Origin: Plutella xylostella
Taxonomy: Eukaryota; Arthropoda; Insecta; Lepidoptera; Plutellidae
Assembly: GCF_932276165.1 (NCBI RefSeq)
Contig: NC_063994.1
Location: 2,604,001-2,668,000, forward strand
Direction: 5' to 3'
Length of the DNA stretch: 64,000 bases
The translations under genes and the position numbers were made by a program. The notes beneath the pieces were generated by a model, which saw nothing but the letters and a program-made list of their open reading frames with translations, did not search any database and had not been told where the DNA came from. Positions 9,986 to 21,738 of the stretch are shown in pieces. Every line of letters begins with the position of its first letter. The first letter of the stretch is position 1.

Positions 9986-12900
9986 ATATTTGACTTTGTT
10001 GCTAAAGTTGGTTACAAAACCATTTAGCAGAACGGCAAGTGGCCCGCCCTGCTCTATTTATAGGAAATTCCTCGGCCACTCGGACCAATGCTCTTAAGAT
10101 CTATATTACTGATAAATAACACAATACAGTGCACACGGCCGGCCACTGATAACCTTTGTGCCTTTCTGATTAGCTCACTTCTGTTAATGGCCGGCCGGGA
10201 GTTTGCAATAAGCAATGGAAATGTTAAGGGGCTTGAAAATGATAAAACATTCAATTTAGGTTTTTTAAATGTACCATATGGTTAAGATGACGAACTGCCA
10301 CTGAAAATGTCTATAGATTTGAACACTTCACGACTCTATTTACCACTTATAGTAGGTACCTAACCTAACAAAACATTATTATGTACCTACCATACATAAC
10401 AAAGAACCGGGGCGGACGAAGATACCCAATTAATTCAACTGTTGAAACATAGGCCGAGACACACGATGTTTGAAAGTTTCATTAGGCGATATAAGTTTCT
10501 TTGAATAAGAAAGTGTAATGTTTCTACGTAGCCAGGGAAGTTCTACATTTTATTGTACAATTATTCGTCTCAACAGCTCATCGTCGCGGTGATTATGTTG
10601 ACGCCTCGGTAATGTGACGACAGAATGTTAACGCGACTAGTTTTAATTTCATTGAAACAGTGTGAAAGCTACTCGTGTAATGGCTATAGTTAGGCTTTTT
10701 ATTAATGAGATGTTTATCTACAAAATATATAAAAGACTTAAAACTTTCAGTACAAGATATAATTATTTATACGCAATTGTTGCTAGTGGGCTAGCATGTT
10801 TTGTTTACTACATTACATATTATGTAAAACTATACATATTTAAACATATATTTACATCACATATGTATAAGTAGGTAACTTTATTAAATTACGCTGCTCG
10901 GCTATTAAATAAACACATTACTCAAGTGAACTGGATCCATTGCAGTTCAGTCTATAAATAAATAAAAATCTTGTCAAAATGAAATTATTGATTGATTTAC
11001 GAGATTGCAATTACAGTTTTATGGAGCTTTGCAACATAAAAATTAACAATGTTGTCATACTGGCGGCCTGTTAATGAAGGTTAATTTGAATATATATTTG
11101 TTGGTTTATTGCTGTATGCAGGTAGGTATAATGAATAGAAATCTATTAAGTTGGATCTAATAACTATTTTAGTATAAAACAATACTTTGTTAAGGATAAA
11201 CATACACAGTCGGCTGTAATGTACCTAAGTGAGAATACTAATGACTGAGTTAAATGAGGACAATGAATGAACTCGCAAAAACAATATCATTTTGAACTGT
11301 AACATAAGCTTTGAGCATTAAGACCACCCTTTGAGCTCTCGGTTTGTTATATTTATACAATAAATAATTAAATAAATAAGAGTCCAACATACTCTCTTTA
11401 TTAATACCATTATATTGAGATCCTATAAATCAGTAATCGACGGGGAATCCTTCGATCACGACCCACGACCGCTTGTGGCGGATCTCCAGCTATCGACAGA
11501 TGCATCTATCGAGCGACATTGTATCGCCGTGTCCATGTTTAATGTATGAATATCGAATTGTCTCCCCGCACGACGTTTATACAGCGCCCTTAGATTAACA
11601 ATATACAACAAGATGGAGGTCGGTGAAGAAGAAGCGGCTCAACAAATAACCACTTGGTTTTTGAATTAGTTCGGTTAGAAGATTTGTGACTTTATGATGA
11701 AGATTAAAATGGCTTTACAGTAAAGAAAAAGGGTCAGTTTTTTTTTGTATGCGACACACAATCTTATTCATATATTGTTAATCTAAGAAGAATATCGAAT
11801 TGTCTCCCGGCACGACGTGTGTACAGCGCCGGCCATCCGCGTGGCGATATGATTTCTATCGGAATCCTAAACATGAGGTAAAACCTTGACGGTTTATTCC
11901 ATCCGGAATGCGCGCGTTTTACAAAGAAATAAATGTGTTGATAAATACCTGAACTGAAGTTGAAAATGCTTGACGATTATTAGTAAACCTAAGCTTATAA
12001 ATTTATTCGGATTTAATACATCTAAGGACTCTGCTGATTAATTCATGTATATAGTTTAGAATGCTATCGTCTCCCTCATTTAGGCTTATATATGTGTTTT
12101 ACTCCTTGACCTAGACCAAGTAGCAACCATAACCGTTCAGAGAAATATTGTTTCTGCAAATATTTGATTAAAGCCTTAACGAAGTAGAATAGGTTATCAT
12201 ATAACAAACGTATGGAAATGTACAGAGCGTCATGTACTATACAAATTGAATCGTCCCAGCGCCGCCGCGGACAGTGATTGACAGAATAAGTCTCTAGTCT
12301 GTTGCAATCATAATAAATGTAAATAACTCTATTTGTACAGAATCAGTTTAATTAAAAGATAAACATCTGCTGCTAGATAATCAACGTGTTCATCTTAAAA
12401 TAGATACATTAGCGTAGAACAGTTGACTTGATTGATTTTTCTAAATACAGCATTGAGTGGGATAGGGTGATTAAGTTTTTAAATAGTTGTAGCCCACGGA
12501 ACAAGGCCATGGCTTTATGTTTTAAGCCTACACGGTTTCGCGCCGTTTTGTAATAATTAAGCATTGTTTATTTGATTAGATAACCTATCAATGGATTGAG
12601 TTTTTGTTGTTGTGTTGCAATCTTATCCTAATTATCTACCTGTCATAAACTAACAAGATCTCTCTTTCTATAACGATCCGCGTCTTTTATTGGTTGTTTA
12701 AAATTTTACTTGTTTTCGACAAGTGTAACTATTATTTTGATAGTTTGACTAGGTATCTTACGTGCAGCCCAAAGGAAGGATAGAATTATGTTAATCATGT
12801 TCTAGTGCCTACATAGTTATAACCTTATACTTATGAAAAAGAATGTCCAAGATTTTTGCGCTACGAAAGATAAGATCTTTTAGAAATAAATGCCTATTTT

Positions 12901-13455
12901 TCTCGCTCGTTAGTGCAGCATTCATTTTAATTGTAGCCTCGTATTACAACTGTTAGAAGCCGTTATCTTCTACAATCATCTCGACTATTAGTCCCCATCG
13001 TCGCGGTTATTTCGAAATTACTGCGGTAACTAGTAAAATAAAATTTGTCGTTGATAATACCTAGGTGTGTATGACCTGGAATATTTCCCATTAGCCTAAA
13101 ATCAATAAACCTTTATCAAAACTGTACCATATGAATGCCCTATAATGAGTATAACTCTATGTTTTTCCATCCAAAGTTTTACCTAAAGGGTTTTTCTCCA
13201 AAATATGATCTATCACGGTCTAAAGTTTAGATATGTAATGTCATTGACACCACGTGCACGTATGTGAGGCGATCGGTAAACACGTCTAATGAATATGTAC
13301 TACTTCATCTTTGTGGCTTCAGTAAAAACCGAGTAATTTTTGTCGCGTTTTAAGTCATGCTGACGTGCAGGACTTCAGCATAGGTTCGGTTGAGATGGAA
13401 ATCTTCCATTTCGAGCCCTTTGTCCCTGATCCAGGATATCTTAGCCTGATCATAA
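9986..13455. other. AT-rich intergenic sequence
   Basis: No supported gene. A short direct repeat lies at 11548-11590 and 11790-11831 (separate entry). A small GGCCGG-rich inverted patch lies near 10136-10200. The rest holds nothing I recognise. Confidence 0.5.
11548..11831 (+). repeat. Pair of diverged 42-bp direct repeats
   Basis: The sequences at 11548-11590 and 11790-11831 both read gaatatcgaattgtctccc, then g/cgcacgacgt and tacagcgcc, with a few mismatches. They are 240 bp apart in the same orientation. They may be two ends or two internal units of an unknown dispersed repeat. Confidence 0.55.
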
Positions 13456-13821
13456 GGGGCCGTCCATTAATCACGTGAGGTCGTTTTTCTCATTTTTTGA
13501 CCCCCCCTCCCCCCTGGTGATATTTGGTGAGGTTTGGGACCAACCCCCCCTCCCCCCCCCCCCCTCGATCACGTGTATTTTTTTGGAAGTCTATGTAAAG
13601 GCAATTTTTGACTAGAAAAAATATAGGTCATACTACAAATCGTTAAAATTTTTGCGCCGTCCAAAATATCGGCGCGCGGTTCAGAAATACCTAATTTTTG
13701 ACAAAAAATTAATACACGTGATGTCTAACGAGAACCCCCCCTCCCCCCTCGTGATGTTTCGTGAGGTTTTCAGTACCCCCTCCCCCCCCCTTTGAGCCTC
13801 ACGTGATTAATGGACGGCCCC
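13456..13821. mobile_element. 366-bp MITE with GGGGCCGTCC ends (PIF/Harbinger-like)
   Basis: Long inverted ends (GGGGCCGTCCATTAATCACG at the left, its inverse at the right) enclose paired C-rich tracts of the ccccccctccccc type. TAA flanks the element on both sides (13453-13455 and 13822-13824), which fits the 3-bp TWA target site of PIF/Harbinger elements. There is no coding capacity. The whole element could fold into a long hairpin. Confidence 0.75.
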
Positions 13822-13824
13822 TAA

Positions 13825-15332
13825 CGTGATATAATTTCGTTTATTTTAGTCCCATTATCTTCTAACTGCTTGAACCTGAAATAAATTAAAATATAATTAT
13901 ATTATGCATTCAATTTTATACCTAACTATGAACTCAAAACTCTGTTAAGAGTTGTGAAAATAATTAAAAGTACAAGTCATCATGAATTTCGAAATATCTG
14001 TGGTGCATGAGTATGAGTAATCCTTTAACTTGTCCATTAGCATTCTAATTAACTATTAGTGTAGGTAAATGTAGGTGTTTTTCCCAATATGCACTACCAC
14101 TATGATGAATCACTTGGGAAAGTCTCTAATGTTTACTATTGGAACTGGTACTTTTTTAAGTCTATGGATTTCATCACAATCTCCACGTGTTTCAGAAATT
14201 TTATGTTTTCATTGTAAATTATATTAACAGCGCTATAAATAATCCCTATCGCAAGACCAGGAAGCATTTATTATTACTCAACACCATTGTGAAAAATCAG
14301 ATTAGCACACTCCTACCTGCTCCCATCCTATGTGTATGCAAATTTTTCAACTTGGAAAATCCGATGATCTTAAACAATACAGGCGTTGTCAATGGAAGAA
14401 TTATATGTGTTCCCACAGACATTTGCGATAGAACAAATCTGCATACCTAGTGGAAATAAACTATCAGCTGAGCATGCAGCAGAGCTAGCTACAAAGTAAA
14501 GGTTGTAGACAATAATTGTTAACATTTGAGGAAGAAGATGACTATAGCACTAAAAGCTTTAGGTTAATGATAATATATTATCGCACATAAATCTTATGAG
14601 GGGTTATCATATTGAATCAGGTTACCTGGTAGTGGCCGAGACCTGATAATCTTTCAATTGATTAGATCAATTAACTAATATCAATATGCCATTCCTCACC
14701 GCGCTCTGTACTTTGTTTCCGGGAATCGATCGTGTTTCTGCGTCTTGCACAATTTTAATATTGATGAGCTAAACCCGTCATTCCGGGTTGACAAACTTCT
14801 TACTATGATTTATATCATCGTTAAATTAATTTGTTGCTAATCAAATTACTGTAAGATTTAATTGTTCAAGATGAAAAACTAAGATCCTTAAAGGCTCGTT
14901 ATCTATCGTTTAATGTCAATAAATATCCAACAGTCAGTTCCGCAAATAAACTATCTTTATCATCAATCTTTATGGCAATCACGTGGACTAAATAATGTTT
15001 AATCATTATTTACTAGAACTCATCTAAATTATTAAACATGACAAATAAATACAATACTGAATTGTCATCTTCTCCTATTATGGTGCCGGCTAGTACATCG
15101 ATGTACAGATACCGACGATACCATAAAAAGTAACGTCGATCAATAAATGCACTCGGGTGATAGTCCGTGCATGTCGCCTCATCCGGGTTCGGTGACGATA
15201 TCAAACAGCAATAAATTATCTAAACAACGTATATTATGTAATTATCACACAAGAATCTTTAAAAACCTTTGAGGAATTTCAAATATTTAAATCCGGTCTA
15301 GAATTCTAAACGTTACACCTTTTTTTTCACAG
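13825..15332. other. AT-rich sequence, nothing recognised
   Basis: A frame at 14187-14450 follows a gtttcag acceptor but has no donor and is AT-driven. No RNA gene or repeat structure was seen. Confidence 0.45.
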
Positions 15333-15517
15333 CCGGGGTCTGCAACACGATAATTAATACTGATAAATACGACGCTGAGCTGTATCAAAAAAGTGGTCTT
15401 TGGCAATCTACAGCTGAAGGCCGAACGTATGCAAATGAGGAACTCGCATATCTAGATGAAATTGTGTGGTCGATTTTTATCTCTAAAAATATGCGTTCAG
15501 CAGGATACAGATGCTGA
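15333..15517 (+). CDS. Candidate terminal exon (unrecognised)
   Basis: A strong acceptor (a long T tract ending in cacag at 15332) is followed by a 2-base split codon and 60 open codons, then TGA at 15515-15517. The translation has a balanced composition (GVCNTIINTDKYDAELYQKS, then a stretch with ELAYLDEIVWSIFIS). The entry phase would match the exon candidate at 4135-4218. The family is unknown, and chance is a real possibility for a frame of this length. Confidence 0.25.
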
Positions 15518-16562
15518 TCAGTTTTCGTAAATCAACAAGATTTATCCTTTATATTTCTGCTAGCATTTTGTTAGCGTTATTTTATGCAAAAGAAATTTCT
15601 GGCACAGGTTTGCAAATGAATGCAGGATTTGCAACAGGATCTAAAGGGTTTTTTAATCCTGATTCGTTAAGTAGGTTTGTTGGCAGCCATTGCATCCGGT
15701 TCGCCGTCCCCCATAATAAACACACGTTCTCACGTGGGTTTGTTATGTGATTATTTTTTAAATCTCACTAAGCAAAACACTTGGCAACATTTTTTCTTTG
15801 CCACTATCAAGATTATTGTTTTTTTCATCCTCATCCGGTATAAAACGCCTAATGACGTCTTTATCGAGACGTGTACACCGATTAAATATCATCAAAGGTT
15901 TTTTTCATTATAATAGAATAGTCAATTTTATTTCGCATGACGCACATGTTAATTTGATGTGCCCGCACAATCGTCCACACCTGGCCAAAGATTTTCATTT
16001 ACATGATGAATTCAAAAATTAGTCATGAAAATAAGGTGTTTACATTATCTGTAATTATTATTCTCTACATGAGTCATATCTATATTCTTTAGCAGAGTCT
16101 TTTATATAGCCTCGGTTGTTCGGATCAATTAGTGTCACTGTTCAGATGTGATGTGACGTTGATGCTCCGAGCTTACAATATTGACTTCGATGATCTCATT
16201 GTCGCGTGATGGCGTGTTGCGGTTTAAGATGTCATGACGTATCATTGCGTTACTTATGCTTTGATATGTCATCATGAACCGGTTGTAGTTAAATATTTGA
16301 ACCCTGAATCATGTTAAACTGTTTGATCATAATCGCTCATCAGAATTTCTCGTCTATTGATACGTGAAAACAAATTCTACAAATCTTTCTGGTCTTTGTT
16401 ATCGAAAATTTAATCAAAGATAACCTTGACTCTAGCAGCCAAGTTATGGGCATTCGCTTCACGGCCACGACCTGTCGCCATGCACGGATTTATTCATTGT
16501 TTCCGTACGATTGGCACAAAGGTTAACGTTTTTAGTCACCTCCGCGGCGCCTACGCCGGGTG

Positions 16563-16808
16563 TTAGAGCCTTTTCGTTATGTCGAGGTCGTGCGGATGCG
16601 GCGCGCGTGCTCCCGCCCACAGCCGCGTCATGTCTGGTGACGCCGGTGACATGCCCTGTTTTGGCGCTGCAGCATGTTCGGTCACCATCTCATCATCAGA
16701 CAGTCCGTGCACATTCGTCATGACTAACTGCTCGTGTGGGTTTTTCACGGAAAGCGCGTATTGTTTACTCGTTACGCGCACGCGGCGCGACTGTGAATTC
16801 GTTGACAT
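16563..16808 (-). CDS. Candidate coding exon in a GC-rich patch (unrecognised)
   Basis: A frame of 81 codons on the - strand starts at ATG 16808. It lies in an isolated GC-rich block (about 16500-16810) within AT-rich DNA. The translation is polar and mixed in composition: MSTNSQSRRVRVTSKQ, then a part with HGLSDDEMVTEH, then PKQGMSPASPDMTR. This reads more like a cytoplasmic N-terminus than a chance frame. A possible donor (GAG|GTGACT) lies just beyond the frame. The opposite strand is also open (16579-16866), which weakens the case. No family is recognised. Confidence 0.3.
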   Translation of the reverse strand: MSTNSQSRRVRVTSKQYALSVKNPHEQLVMTNVHGLSDDEMVTEHAAAPKQGMSPASPDMTRLWAGARAPHPHDLDITKRL

Positions 16809-16963
16809 CGCGGATGTTGTTTTGTTTTTCGAAGGCGCTCAGCTGGTTCTAATTATTGTTATGTGAAAATTCACCTATCTAGTTTTCGGTTGACGTGTAT
16901 CGGGGTAGTAAATACTCGTAGTAATCAAAATCATATCACATCAAAAATATACCTAAAATATAG

Positions 16964-17729
16964 GGGTTCCGCTCATCTCGTATAATCTTTATTGACCAAA
17001 ACTCATTTCGCATAACTCGTATGGTCTAAACTTTTTTGGCCGAACCATCACTTCGCCAAGACTTATGTGGCATAAGGCTCGTTTCGTCTAAAACTCTTTA
17101 GGCACAATCTTTAAACACCTAAGTTTCGTTTGCTCAAATTTATGTTCGTCTATACCTATGTATAATCTTGTTTCTCGTAATGTTATCTTAATAAATAATA
17201 TATTAAGTATGTAGTAAATGTACAAATTGTGGTATTTTTCTCCTACATCCCGAAAATCACGATATTGTATGATCAAAAAATCGAAAGTTAACGACCAATA
17301 TAATTATTACAAACCCCATGAGATCGAAACCTAAAAATAGGTGCGACGACGAGCAAAGCGAGGAGGAGCGTGTTAGGTGCACATGTTCATCAAAACCAAA
17401 GCGGAGCGCAGCGAAGCGGAGCGGAGCGTTTTCCAAACAGCGGAAACAATACAAGGCACCAGTTTGCGCTATGTAGGGAGACGCTCCGTCAAAGTTAAAG
17501 CCAAACGAATATTATTACTTTGTATAAACCTAATAAACCTATGCCATAGCATTATTAGGCTATTCAAGATTTGGCCATACCATTATTAGGCTAAACAATG
17601 TTATGCGAAATAACTTTTTACTAAACGAGATTTATGCCATACGATTTTCGGCGTAACGAGACTTTGCCCAAACGTTACTATACAATACGAGATTAGGCAA
17701 ATAAATCTTATGCCAAAAAAGGTAGAACC
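16964..17729 (+). mobile_element. Unclassified DNA element with exact 9-bp target duplication, copy A
   Basis: The element runs from GGGTTCCGCTCATC to GGTAGAACC and is flanked on both sides by the exact 9-bp direct repeat AAAATATAG (16955-16963 and 17730-17738). The terminal inverted repeat is short (GGGTTCC / GGTTCTACC). The interior is filled with degenerate units such as tcgtttcgcataa and ggcataa-ctcgttt in both orientations, plus a GC-rich core rich in gcggagcg. A 9-bp duplication fits Mutator-like or Merlin-like cut-and-paste transposition. Copy B lies at 55203-55957 in reverse orientation. Confidence 0.8.
17377..17589 (+). other. Short reading frame shared by both copies of the 9-bp-duplication element
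   Basis: The 70-codon frame in copy A begins MHMFIKTKAERSEAERS and continues with IQGTSLRYVGRRSVKVKA and RILLLCI. Copy B (55236-55544, - strand) has a 102-codon frame with the same blocks (KAERSQAERS, then IQGTSLRYVGRRSIKVKA). It may be real or a by-product of nucleotide similarity over the GC-rich core. It has no resemblance to a transposase that I know. Confidence 0.35.
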
Positions 17730-17738
17730 AAAATATAG

Positions 17739-18829
17739 ATATACCTATCGTCAGCTATCAACAATAAAATGGTTATACTGTTGGTATTCCGATACAAGAG
17801 TACATAAACTATGTACGATCTAAGGTACAAGTTTTTGGTTCACGAACCCCACAACTGGTGGCGGTAACTGGGTCGGCCCGCGCACAGCTATGCGGAACAC
17901 CGATTGTGCTATAACAAGTGTGCGATCACTTATTATTGAGAGCAAACCGATGTTGGCACGACTTCTCATGAAAAATATTATTCCATTATTCTGGTGATTT
18001 CAGTTTTTATGTGCTTATTACTCTCTTAATGTCTATAATGTTATTATTGTTTTTTTCGTCATTGATTTCTGTCCTTCCACGATTTGTTTTCTATGCATGC
18101 ATGTGTATTTCATAGCAAGACAGAAGTTTTCGATATAATCTTCGCTTCTATCACTTACTTCGCCTGCTGTAAGTTGCAGCGACATGGCTTCATGATCGTC
18201 GACATCGTCAGAATCGTGCGCAAGCGCAGTGCTCGCATGAGTCTCATACGCGTGGCCCACATTGGTATTCATATTATTATGTTCTGTTACGATAATTGAA
18301 TAATCTGGTTTTTAAACTTATGCCGTGGGTGCGGGCAGAAAAATGAATTTCTGCTCTAGATTCACGTTAAGATTTTGCATGGCCGGAAATTGGTTGCAAG
18401 TTGCATTTAAATACATTTATAAATTATAATTAGTCATGATTCCAGTATTCGTGGAAGACAGTCCAAGTCATTATCATCATCATTAATATCGTTCCGCCCA
18501 CACCTTCTCTCTCCATCACCATAATAGTGTATCGCATCATCAAAAAAGTCAGCGGAGATAGACTCGGTCACGGTCAATTTATTTGTAACATCATCACGAA
18601 ACTATATTCACGAGATGTTTCCTGTTAGATCATCGAGCGAACTTACTTTTGATTCATGGCGTTCATATTTTTTCTTCTCTGTTCTTTTTGTTATCTGTGA
18701 TTCTATATGATACCCCATACATCGTTCTAACCATGGATTATGATTACTGAATTCTGAGAACTTAATAAGGTTTACCATATTCAGATAAATCCAAGTCTAC
18801 AGTAATACTTTTATATTCTGTTTTTTCAG
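17739..18829. other. Intergenic sequence with a weak - strand exon hint
   Basis: On the - strand, the stretch 18157-18280 reads an open acidic segment (HDSDDVDDHEAMSLQLTAGE) between a taacag acceptor and a GAA|GTAAGT donor. An ATG with a GTAAGT donor lies further upstream near 18650, but the phases do not join. Nothing else is recognised. Confidence 0.25.
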
Positions 18830-18980
18830 AATATAGAGATAAATATTATACATACCACATGTTTGAAAAGATAAACGAGGCAGTAAGAGTAGTGCATCAC
18901 TGTATTAGAAGACTTTTTATTGAAAAGCAATCAACAATTGTTTTTACTGGTGCACCTAGCAACACAATGTGCAAAGTCAG
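18830..18980 (+). CDS. Candidate internal exon (unrecognised)
   Basis: The 151-bp segment sits between a strong ttttttcag acceptor and a CAG|GTAGGT donor. It has one open frame (2 bases, 49 codons, 2 bases). The translation begins YRDKYYTYHMFEKINEAV, continues with RVVHHCIRRLFIEKQ and ends in GAPSNTMCKV; it is balanced and helix-prone, unlike random AT-rich frames nearby. The exit phase fits the candidate at 24150, where the joined codon becomes Arg. The entry phase fits the exon at 4135-4218. No family is recognised. Confidence 0.4.
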
Positions 18981-19250
18981 GTAGGTGTTATGTGATAGGT
19001 GTTCGCCTATCGACGTCTGCGAGTAATGTAGAACAGACTGCCTCACTTACCGAGACTTATTATGTAGTAACGAGATAGCATTCCAGAGCTATAGAAATAT
19101 ATAAATAATTAGCACCAACACATTCCAACGTAAATGCTTATTGCCGCAATTTCTAACTACCAGTAGGCAGGTGCTAACATTTTCATAAAACTCTTTGATT
19201 TTCTAAGTACCTATCGTAAAGTGAAGTAGGTATATTCAATGAGAACATAT

Positions 19251-19448
19251 CATTTGATGATGATTTACTGTGAGCACTATGGAATCAACTTAGTTTGTAC
19301 CTAGCGTCCAGCCTTCATAAGCCTTTCTTGTATGTTTTTTCAAATCTTTCATTTGATGATGATTTACTGTGAGCACTATGGAATCAACTTAGTTTGTACC
19401 TAGCGTCCAGCCTACATAAGCCTTTCTTGTATGTTTTTTCAAATCTTT
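19251..19448 (+). repeat. 99-bp tandem duplication, two copies
   Basis: The units 19251-19349 and 19350-19448 are almost identical (one visible difference, cttcataag versus ctacataag). This indicates a very recent tandem duplication in non-coding DNA. Confidence 0.95.
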
Positions 19449-21526
19449 CTAAAATATGCGAGTCACTGTAACATCCGTGTATATTGTGTCCATGATTTCA
19501 ATTCTGTAGCGTCAGTTCCCACAGTTAAATGTGTCCATACTTGCATTTCAATGTGTTTTCATTCCATATATAGGTTACTGTAGTTGTAGATCTCGGGCAC
19601 ATACAAGTGACATGATACGTGTGAAATTTGATTAAGTGTAAATCTGATAGGGAATAAATCGAGAAATCGGGAAATACTTACATGGAGAATAAATTCATGT
19701 AAGCATCTAAAAAGTTATCGAAAAAAATGAAATCAGACAGTAAAACAAAAGTTTTTTAGTATAACATCCTGTGTCACACCTCACACCCTTTTCGGCCTAG
19801 TAAACCTCTTTTATTATAACAACCTGTATCTACCCCTATCTGGTATACCGGGAAAGTTGGGACCTAATTTCTTATCTCTTTTTGATCAAATCAATTAACA
19901 TAATACTTGTATGAAGTAGATTGATGAATAGAGTACTTTCTTACTACTTTCCAATCCACTGTCACAGTAATCTCTGTTTCCTGAAAATACCAAACATAAC
20001 GCTATAAAAAACTTTTCCTTAACTTAAAAAAAAAACATTTTGTTTTTATTAGGTGACTTATTTTCATTTTTTAAAACGTTCGCACAGAGTTCTTTGACTT
20101 TTCTTTGTTACGTCAAGCAACGATTATACCAACGATCTCTGTAAGGTATTTAATGTAAATATAATTTCGTGTTACCAGAATATCAATAGAGGGCATTGTT
20201 TTTCAAATTATGCGCTCAATTTCAATACAATGGTTGATTAATTATAATTAATAACAAATTGTAGTCTGGCTCTGTTTACTTAGGTGTACATAATATCACA
20301 ATACCTAGTAAAATACTACAAAATGTCCTTAAAATGGTTCGTTGTCATTAAAGTAAACTATTTTCGAATTATCGACTCCAAAGCGTACACTTTATATGTC
20401 ACGAATTAATTTCCATAGCTTTATTTTGTCTAAATGAATTTGTCTGTAATTGAAGCCGAATCTACCATTTTAATGACTAATCCACATTCTAGGTCTTGTA
20501 TTGTTGCCTAGCATTCTAAGCCTTTCGCTTAAAACGCCCTTTACGCCAGGATATAAACACCTGGCGTGTCATATTTATGACTATACTTAACCGAAATTGA
20601 ACTAATCTTGTGGTACAGTACTTATGCTGGACTAATTCTGAGTTCTTTGATACTTAATTCACAGGCCTTGGTATAAGGCTGTGAACCGATAAATCAACTC
20701 TAGTAAGTATAAATTTCCTCTATCTATACTACTATGGCTATTAGGCCGATTGTTTATTTCAAAATACCTAATAATGACTCATCTATAAATGCATATTTAT
20801 GTAGATATATAATACCTTGAGAGAGCCCTAGGTCTAGCAGTGGATGACTACAAACTGATGATGGCAAAGTCATTTTTATTATTTATATTTTGTAACTAGA
20901 ATGTATAATTAAAGACGCTCAAAGGAAGAAACTTACCTATGTAGAAAGTCATTGTTTGTTACCTTTCTTGACTACTGTTATTATTATAGATTTATTAGTA
21001 TTTAGGTACGAGATTAAACTTTGAACTAAATAGATTACAGTCTAGCCAGCAAGTGACCTTGTTCGCCAGGCGTTCACTGCAGGTTATAGGTTGAATTTTC
21101 TACCACATTTCCTTGTTCAACTCAATGTCACATTCTCGACTCTAGCACCGGGTAATTCATGTGATTTATATCGATATACGATGTATGAGACGATTAAATG
21201 TGCAATAGAGTGCTTTTAAAACATCCGACATGGTTTATCTACGCTTGTTATTTCTAATGAGAAGGTATTACAAAGTTCTTACGGATACTGGTTTAGTAGT
21301 ATATATTTTTAGTAGAAAGTATTAGTTTGAAACAGCTGTAATGATAATATTTTAATGCAAATGTATGTAGGACTAACGAAATGTACTTTAAACCTTACGG
21401 TCAAAAGCTTTCTACTGCGAGACAAAAGCGTTGCCAATTTGGCATTTCTAGCAAATGCACCGAGTGTAATTTCGCCCGACACACTTAATAAAATATCAAA
21501 GCAATTCAGGACAAACACACACTTAC
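19449..21526. other. AT-rich intergenic or intronic sequence
   Basis: A piece ending in aacaacctgtatc near 19830 resembles one terminus of the ACAGGTTGTT MITE family. On the - strand near 20930 an acceptor is fused to GTAAGT (catag|GTAAGT). No gene is seen. Confidence 0.4.
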
Positions 21527-21738
21527 CTACAGCGTGTATAATATTTTGACCGCAGGTCTTCAAAAATGATTCGGCCAAGCGCCATGTAGGGCGCGAGACC
21601 AAATCTGGAGCCTTGGCTGCGCAGGCGCCGCGCAAACTTCACATCATAAATAACAGATTTATAACCGACAAGCATTTGCCAGATATTTCCCGATAATATA
21701 TTCTGTGGAGCGGCTACGGAGGTCGGCGTACTGGCCAT
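21527..21738 (-). CDS. Candidate first coding exon (unrecognised)
   Basis: ATG at 21738 (context gcaaaATGG, a good initiation context) opens 70 codons plus 2 bases and stops at an excellent donor (TGTAG|GTAAGT at 21527/21526). The translation starts MASTPTSVAAPQNILSGNIW. A basic stretch follows (KFARRLRSQGSRFG) and it closes with IIFEDLRSKYYTRC. The exon is GC-richer than its flanks, as expected near a promoter. The following exon should lie further down on the - strand and begin with one base; I did not find it. The function is unknown. Confidence 0.4.

Noticed and set aside
16579..16866. + strand frame of 95 codons in the GC island
   Set aside because: It opposes the - strand frame, has a cysteine-rich and irregular composition and no splice context; the - strand is slightly preferred.
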